Below, piece by piece: positions 59,590 to 64,000 of a DNA stretch of 64,000 bases. The DNA comes from Microbacterium sp. CGR2 (lineage in GTDB: Bacteria > Actinomycetota > Actinomycetes > Actinomycetales > Microbacteriaceae), in NCBI RefSeq assembly GCF_003626735.1, contig NZ_RBHX01000001.1, forward strand, positions 3,596,001 to 3,660,000, read 5' to 3'. A program made the position numbers and the translations under genes. The notes under the pieces are model-generated. The model ran no database searches, had not been told where the DNA came from, and worked only from the letters and a program-made list of their open reading frames with translations. Within the stretch, counting starts at the first letter, position 1. The number at the start of each line of letters is the position of its first letter.

Positions 59590-60045
59590 ATGAGCGACGA
59601 GCATCCGACCATCGAAGATCCAGAACTCGGCAGCCTCACGCGGGCGGCATCAGAACTGACCGATGGCACGGCCCTCACTCACGACTGGTACGTCGGCACG
59701 ACCACCACCGACGGCGGCGAGATCGAGCTCATGATCGAAGGCGCCGACCCCGCGGAAGTCTCCACGCTCCTCCCCTCAGTACGCAAGACCATCGCTGATC
59801 TCACGGAACGACGAAGGACCGCCTCGGATGCCGTCGTCACCACCTTCAGCAACGGCGAACCCGAACAGCACGAACTCGACGATGCAGCGTCCGACCTGGT
59901 ACTCGACACGATCGAAGCCGCTGCCGACGGCACCATCATCCTGCACTTCACCGACAGCTGCGGTGAACACTTCCCGGAGGGGTACTGGCCCGCGGTGCAC
60001 TTCCGGGCCGACGGTGCCGTGGAGCAGGTCACTGTCGAATCCTGA
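59590..60045 (+). CDS. Conserved hypothetical protein
   Basis: 151 residues. Acidic, with a likely alpha/beta domain: ELMIEGADPAEVSTLLPSVRKTIADLTERRRTASDAVVTTFSNGEPEQHELDDAASDLVLDTIEAAADGTIILHFTDSCGEHFPEGYWPAVHFRADG. The EGYWPAVHF ending resembles DUF2262/DUF6985-like proteins, but I cannot assign it. GTGAAGACATG start context. Confidence 0.7.
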   Translation: MSDEHPTIEDPELGSLTRAASELTDGTALTHDWYVGTTTTDGGEIELMIEGADPAEVSTLLPSVRKTIADLTERRRTASDAVVTTFSNGEPEQHELDDAASDLVLDTIEAAADGTIILHFTDSCGEHFPEGYWPAVHFRADGAVEQVTVES

Positions 60046-60082
60046 GCCAGGCGATGCGCGCTCGCGACCATACGATGGGGAG

Positions 60083-60751
60083 ATGCAGCGCCGCACCCTT
60101 CCCCCGCCGATCTTGTGGGCGTTCGTCCCCTATATCGTTGCGGCGGCCGTCCACATTACGCTGCTGGCGCTGGACAGCCCCGGAGCCGGACCGACCAAAC
60201 TCCTGTTGATGCCGCTGCTGGCGTTGCCGGTACTGCTGTCCGCTCCTCGCCTTGTTTCGCGTACGACGCTCATCCTGCTACTGGGCGCTCTGCTGTTCTC
60301 CTGGCTGGGCGACGGTGCAGGAGCCTTCTTTCCCACCGCGCCGGAGCTGCCCCTGATGCTCCTCTTCTTCGGCATCGCGCATCTGGCATATATCCTGCTG
60401 TTCGCTCGGCACCTGGCACGACGACGGATGCCGTGGTGGGCGCTCGTGTATGCCGTCTGGTGGGTGGCGATGCTCGCTGTTCTCGGCCCACACACTGGCG
60501 GCCTGCTCATCGCTGTCGCTCTGTACGGCCTACTTCTCGGCGGGACTGCCGCGTTCGCGGCCCGTTGCAACCGGCTCGTCGCGGTCGGAGGCGCGTTCTT
60601 CCTTCTCAGCGACACGGTCCTTGCCGTGCGGCTGTTTCTTCCGGACGTCCTCCCGTCGTGGAGCAGCCCCGCGGTGATGCTCACCTACACGATCGGGCAG
60701 GGGCTGATCATCGCGGGCGCTCTCGCGACTCTACGAAAGAAGGACGGATGA
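60083..60751 (+). CDS. Lysoplasmalogenase (YhhN/TMEM86 family)
   Basis: 222 residues from ATG 60083 (GGGGAG upstream). About seven membrane helices; family motifs LLFSWLGDGAGAFFP (F..SLxGD), GIAHLAYILLFARHL, GGAFFLLSDTVLAVRLFLP, VMLTYTIGQGLIIAGAL. Cleaves lysoplasmalogens or related ether lipids. Overlaps the S4 gene (ATGATG). Confidence 0.88.
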   Translation: MQRRTLPPPILWAFVPYIVAAAVHITLLALDSPGAGPTKLLLMPLLALPVLLSAPRLVSRTTLILLLGALLFSWLGDGAGAFFPTAPELPLMLLFFGIAHLAYILLFARHLARRRMPWWALVYAVWWVAMLAVLGPHTGGLLIAVALYGLLLGGTAAFAARCNRLVAVGGAFFLLSDTVLAVRLFLPDVLPSWSSPAVMLTYTIGQGLIIAGALATLRKKDG

Positions 60752-61125
60752 TGGCGGATGCTGCGCGAGTCGACAGCTGGCTCTGGGCGATTCGCGTCTA
60801 CAAGACTCGCTCGGCCGCGACGACCGCATGCCGCGCGGGGCATGTCCGCGTCAACGGCGACAAGGTGAAGGCGGCGCAGTCGATCCGCATCGGCGACGAA
60901 CTCCGCGTCCGGATCGCAGGATTCGACCGGATCCTCGTGGTCCGGCAGATCCTGGTCAAACGCGTGGGTGCGCCGGTCGCCGCCCTCGCATACGAGGACC
61001 GCACGCCGGAACGGGAGCCGCAAGCCGCTCTGGGTCTTCGCGATCGCGGGGCCGGTCGGCCGACGAAGCGGGAACGTCGCGACATCGACAAGCTGCGCGG
61101 ACGGGATGAATTCTTCGCGGATTGA
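60748..61125 (+). CDS. S4-domain RNA-binding protein (Hsp15/HslR-like)
   Basis: 125 residues, ATG in the upstream stop. S4 fold: RVDSWLWAIRVYKTRSAATTACRAGHVRVNGDKVKAAQSIRIGDELRVRIAGFDRILVVRQILVKRVGAPVAALAYEDRTPE, then a basic C-terminus (GRPTKRERRDIDKLRG) as in Hsp15, which rescues stalled 50S subunits. Coupled to the lysoplasmalogenase. Confidence 0.92.
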   Translation: MMADAARVDSWLWAIRVYKTRSAATTACRAGHVRVNGDKVKAAQSIRIGDELRVRIAGFDRILVVRQILVKRVGAPVAALAYEDRTPEREPQAALGLRDRGAGRPTKRERRDIDKLRGRDEFFAD

Positions 61126-61136
61126 CCTTCCCAGAT

Positions 61137-61152
61137 TCGAACATATGTTCCA
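61137..61152 (+). promoter_or_regulatory. Actinobacterial SOS (LexA) box
   Basis: TCGAACATATGTTCCA matches the consensus TCGAAC-N4-GTTCGA except one base; its core GAACATATGTTC is a perfect palindrome. It lies 11 bp before the HNH gene's ATG, so LexA could block it until DNA damage. In Mycobacterium similar 13E12-type HNH genes carry such boxes. Confidence 0.72.
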
Positions 61153-61162
61153 TACTGGAGGC

Positions 61163-62575
61163 ATGACCCAGCGAACCGATCTCGACTTCGAAATCGAGGA
61201 GCGGCGCCGCGTCCTCGACTCCTGGGTCGCGAAGCGTCGGCAGATCGCTGCGCTGGAATCCGAGGCGTCCGAGCTTCTTGTGGAGCAGATCGCCCTCCAC
61301 GACGCCGACGTGGCCGAGAACTCGCACCACCGCGACGCGATCTACCGATCGATGGTCGCGGAGTTCTCCGCGGCGGGCCACATCCCGAAGGGCTCGATCG
61401 AGTTCGCATTCAGCGACGCCCGCTCGCTGAGCACGGAGTTGCCCGCTGTACGCGCGGCTTTCGCGGCCGGGAGGATCAGCGCGGGCCATGTTCGTGAGAT
61501 TGTTCGCGCGAGTGCCATCGTGTCCGAGGCGATCCGCAACAAGAAGGTCGACGCCGGCGTGATGGATCTCTACGAGACCGCCGTTCTCGTCGTCGCCGAA
61601 GACGACACCGCCGCTCGCACAGGAGCCCATGCCAAGCAGGTCGCCGCGGCACTCGTCGGCGAAACCGTCGTAGAGCGGCACCGACGCGCGGCCGGCGAAC
61701 GTTCCGTGAAGGTGCGCTCCGTCGGTGATGGCCTCGCCCTTCTCACCGCTGTGCTGCCGGAATGGGTCGCCACGGCGATCTTCGACCGCCTGACGCAGAT
61801 GACTCGCCAGGTCGTCTCCGCTCGCGACGAGCGCGAACCGGTTCTCGACCCGTGGACGGCGGACGAAAGCGGAGACTCCCTCTTCCTTGAAGACTTCGCC
61901 CTCGACGACCCCTCCTTCGATCCCTACGAAGGTGTGATCTTCGGCGACGACACCTTCGCGACCGACCCAGAGCTCGAGCACGTCTCCACAGACACGCGCA
62001 CGTGGGACCAGATCCACGCAGACCTGTTCGCCGATCTCCTGCTCACCGCCGACCCCAGCGCCGCACAGGGCGATGGGCTCGACAACATCAACGCTCGTAT
62101 CCAGGTGACCGTGTCCGCGAGCACACTCAGCGGTGCGGACGACCGTCCCGCGGAGCTCGACGGACACGGACCACTGCACCCCGACGTCGCCCGCAAGCTG
62201 GCGGGGCGCAACACCGGATGGAGCCGCCTCTTCCTATCCCCGACCGGAATGGTGACGGAAACCGACACCTACACCCCGACAGAAGGCATGCGCCGGTTCC
62301 TCCGCTCCCGCGATCAGCACTGCCGGTTCCCAGGGTGCCGGATGCCAGTGCACCGCTGCGACGTCGACCACAACAGGGACTATGCCAAAGGCGGAAAGAC
62401 CCGGCTCGACAACCTCGCCCACTTCTGTCGCTCACATCACGTGCTCAAGCATCCCGACAACCCGGCTCCGCATCGCTGGACGGCGCAGCAGCGCCAAGAC
62501 GGGACGATCACGTGGTTCAGCCCGCTCGGACGCGCATACCCCGACCGTCCGTCACAGCGAGTGATGTTCGTCTGA
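61163..62575 (+). CDS. DUF222 HNH endonuclease (13E12-repeat family)
   Basis: 470 residues from ATG 61163 (GGAGG upstream). N-terminal DUF222 with VLDSWVAKRRQIAALESEASELLVEQIALH, and central LSTELPAVRAAFAAGRISAGHVREIVRA. C-terminal HNH: TEGMRRFLRSRDQHCRFPGCRMPVHRCDVDHNRDYAKGGKTRLDNLAHFCRSHHVLKHP, with Cys zinc ligands and HNH residues. Often repeated in actinobacterial genomes; damage-inducible by the SOS box. Confidence 0.92.
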   Translation: MTQRTDLDFEIEERRRVLDSWVAKRRQIAALESEASELLVEQIALHDADVAENSHHRDAIYRSMVAEFSAAGHIPKGSIEFAFSDARSLSTELPAVRAAFAAGRISAGHVREIVRASAIVSEAIRNKKVDAGVMDLYETAVLVVAEDDTAARTGAHAKQVAAALVGETVVERHRRAAGERSVKVRSVGDGLALLTAVLPEWVATAIFDRLTQMTRQVVSARDEREPVLDPWTADESGDSLFLEDFALDDPSFDPYEGVIFGDDTFATDPELEHVSTDTRTWDQIHADLFADLLLTADPSAAQGDGLDNINARIQVTVSASTLSGADDRPAELDGHGPLHPDVARKLAGRNTGWSRLFLSPTGMVTETDTYTPTEGMRRFLRSRDQHCRFPGCRMPVHRCDVDHNRDYAKGGKTRLDNLAHFCRSHHVLKHPDNPAPHRWTAQQRQDGTITWFSPLGRAYPDRPSQRVMFV

Positions 62576-62723
62576 CGGATGCCGGGTCTGAGCGGGATGC
62601 TCGTCCGAGACGGATGCTGGTCTGAGCGGGATGCTCGTCTGAGCGGGAGGACCGCCTAAGCGGGGCGAGGACCGTCTGAGGGTGATATTCGCCTGTGACA
62701 GACACCGGCAGCGAGCAGAGAGG
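62576..62723. repeat. Imperfect tandem repeat downstream of HNH gene
   Basis: A perfect 21-bp unit recurs at 62585-62605 and 62619-62639 (period 34 bp), with degenerate partial copies on both sides (GAC/GTC-GGATGC and GTCTGAGCGGG). The pattern reads as slipped or repetitive extragenic DNA; no gene lies here. Confidence 0.7.
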
Positions 62724-63635
62724 TCAGGCGTCGTTGCGCTCGAGCAGCGCCAAGAGCCAGCCCGCCGAGCGAACCTGCGTACGGTCCACGGCCTCAACGC
62801 GGTCTCGAAGCCCGCGGTCGCTGGTGACGGCGAGGACACTCTGGCCGGCATCGACGCGCCGCTGCACCTCGGCGACGATCGCGTCATCTCCCTCAGCGTC
62901 CGCTTTGACGACCCTCACCGAACCTGTCGTCCCCGCATCGGGCGCTTTCGCCTGGCCCTCGACGACCATCGACACTTCGGGAAACCAGAGATCCCCGTCG
63001 AGCCCGAACTCGTCCGCCGCGACCGCCAGTCCATCCAGCCGCGCCCGCAGCCGAGCGGCAGCGCCCGCGCGATCCTTCCACCAGCTATCCGGCACCGAAC
63101 CGACGACATTCGCGGCATCCACCACCACCGCCGGGAACAGGTCCAGCTGCGCACGAAGCGCCGGCCATGCCGCCCCGAATCCCGGATGCAGCGGCCGAGA
63201 CTCGACCTCGGCCACCGGGACCCATTCGAGTGCCACGCTCTCGGGGTCGCTGATCACCGGGTCGAACGGCACCTGCACATCGGCGACGACCGTCGTGTAC
63301 GACCAGACGTCCAGATCGAGCACACTGATGAACCTCGGGCGAACAGCTCCATCCGGAACGCCCGCCTCTTCCTGCGACTCGCGGACCGCTCCGACGATCG
63401 CACTCTCACCCTGATGCAGAGCCCCACCGGGAAGGCCCCACGTACCCCCGAAGTGGCTCCAGGAGACGCGGTGCTGCAGCAGGATCCCCCGGTGCGGATC
63501 GACGGCGAGGAGACCGGCGGCGCCGAAGCGCCCCCAGTACTTCTCCCCCGATGCCGCGACAACCCAGGCATCACCCGGATCCCGCGGCCCCTCAGGGCGA
63601 CGCGGCTCACCGGCGGGAGGAGGTACGACAGTCAC
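62724..63635 (-). CDS. NUDIX hydrolase fused to a NYN/PIN-like nuclease domain
   Basis: 303 residues. NUDIX box GALHQGESAIVGAVRESQEEAGV at ~70-92 (G-x5-E-x7-REUxEExGU) within an N-terminal domain (AAGLLAVDPHRGILLQHRVSWSHFGGTWGLPGG). The C-terminal ~130 residues start FPAVVVDAANVVGSVPDSWWKDRAGAAARLRARLDGLA and end VLAVTSDRGLRDRVEAV, with Asp residues and the VTSDRGLR motif of NYN/YacP-type RNases. A fused pair is found in actinobacteria; substrate unknown. Confidence 0.85.
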   Translation of the reverse strand: MTVVPPPAGEPRRPEGPRDPGDAWVVAASGEKYWGRFGAAGLLAVDPHRGILLQHRVSWSHFGGTWGLPGGALHQGESAIVGAVRESQEEAGVPDGAVRPRFISVLDLDVWSYTTVVADVQVPFDPVISDPESVALEWVPVAEVESRPLHPGFGAAWPALRAQLDLFPAVVVDAANVVGSVPDSWWKDRAGAAARLRARLDGLAVAADEFGLDGDLWFPEVSMVVEGQAKAPDAGTTGSVRVVKADAEGDDAIVAEVQRRVDAGQSVLAVTSDRGLRDRVEAVDRTQVRSAGWLLALLERNDA

Positions 63636-63697
63636 CCCTTCAGCTTTTCACAGCATCCGGGCATCGGCACCATCGAGCCGTCACGAGCCGGAATGGA

Positions 63698-64000
63698 TCA
63701 GCGCTGGCGCTTCTCGCGCACGCGCATGTTGATGACGATCGGCGTGCCCTCGAACGAATAGATCTCGCGCAGCCGGCGCTGAATGAACCGACGGTAACCC
63801 GGGTCGAGGAAGCCGGTCGTGAACAGCACGAACGTCGGCGGACGCGTCGACGCCTGAGTTCCGAACAGGATCCTCGGCTGCTTGCCACCACGCAACGGGT
63901 GCGGGTGCTCGGCGACGAGTTCCGCCAGGAAGGCGTTGAACTTGCCGGTCGGGATGCGGCGATCCCAGTTCTCCAGCGCCGTCTCCAGCGCGGGAACGAG
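63698..64000 (-). CDS. der: GTPase Der (EngA), C-terminal part
   Basis: Only the last ~100 residues are within the window. The end contains the KH-like domain: [61 protein letters not shown], which matches Der's conserved C-terminus (basic NMRVREKR end). Der is a double GTPase for 50S ribosome assembly. Gene order near tRNA-Pro is common in Microbacteriaceae. Confidence 0.92.
   Translation of the reverse strand, partial: LVPALETALENWDRRIPTGKFNAFLAELVAEHPHPLRGGKQPRILFGTQASTRPPTFVLFTTGFLDPGYRRFIQRRLREIYSFEGTPIVINMRVREKRQR

Overview
The window is high-GC DNA (about 65%) from an actinomycete, most likely Microbacteriaceae (Microbacterium-like). This is judged from codon and GC character, the Der GTPase and DUF222-HNH flank, and the actinobacterial type IV secretion (T4SS) genes. 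It holds two chromosomal-looking flanks (about 1-6.7 kb and 58.5-64 kb) around a roughly 51 kb genomic island. The island ends at a tRNA-Pro(GGG) gene at 58.53-58.60 kb, which is followed by a second, 3'-truncated tRNA-Pro copy and preceded by a decayed integrase. A decayed IS481 transposase lies at the other border (about 7.0-7.5 kb).

Left flank (1-6.7 kb): a dihydrodipicolinate-synthase-like gene (cut by the edge), a frameshifted Cys/Met PLP enzyme, a B3/B4-domain protein, two XRE-cupin regulators flanking a pair of SMR efflux genes, an HxlR regulator divergent from a QorB-like oxidoreductase, and an AraC regulator.

The conjugative element (ICE) backbone is in two parts: a MobF/TraA relaxase-helicase at 7.5-11.1 kb, and a plus-strand block at 27.4-45.4 kb. 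That block runs prim-pol, DUF2637 membrane protein, ParB-like, VirB8-like, M23/lytic endopeptidase, two DUF6112-like small membrane proteins, VirB6-like, SCO6880-like, VirB4, VirD4/TraD coupling protein, SSB, helix-turn-helix/excisionase and tyrosine integrase. A short intergenic motif (consensus CGYACCTGNCNGGTGACCC) recurs at least ten times, always on the plus strand and ending about 25-50 bp upstream of a start codon. It looks like an element-wide cis-regulatory signal.

Cargo 1 (11.2-27 kb) includes two methyltransferases and a long minus-strand block. The block starts with a lasso peptide cluster: precursor, cyclase, B1, B2, ABC exporter and a DCC thiol-disulfide oxidoreductase. It continues with a two-component system, a three-gene ABC transporter, a 29-residue membrane peptide, a GntR regulator, an SDR and an AfsA-type butyrolactone synthase. 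A butyrolactone-receptor-like TetR gene converges on it.

Cargo 2 (45.4-58 kb) holds a class I lanthipeptide operon (precursor, LanC with a frameshift, LanB). Next come an AvrD-type synthase, an HTH-less butyrolactone-receptor-like protein and an SDR closely related to that of cargo 1. They are followed by a TetR regulator, a lipoprotein, a CPBP protease, and an SDP-like toxin operon (SdpC, SdpA, SdpB and a DUF1648 immunity candidate). The lanthipeptide and SDP operons have nearly identical promoters, so two different toxins appear to be co-regulated.

Overall the island pairs each antimicrobial peptide system with its own small-molecule signalling cassette (AfsA-type or AvrD-type). Coordinates of starts are choices from RBS and overlap evidence. 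Functions are inferred from motifs read by eye, not from searches.

Right flank (58.7-64 kb): ordinary chromosomal genes, namely GNAT, HhH protein, lysoplasmalogenase, S4 protein, an SOS-boxed HNH endonuclease, a NUDIX-NYN fusion and Der.
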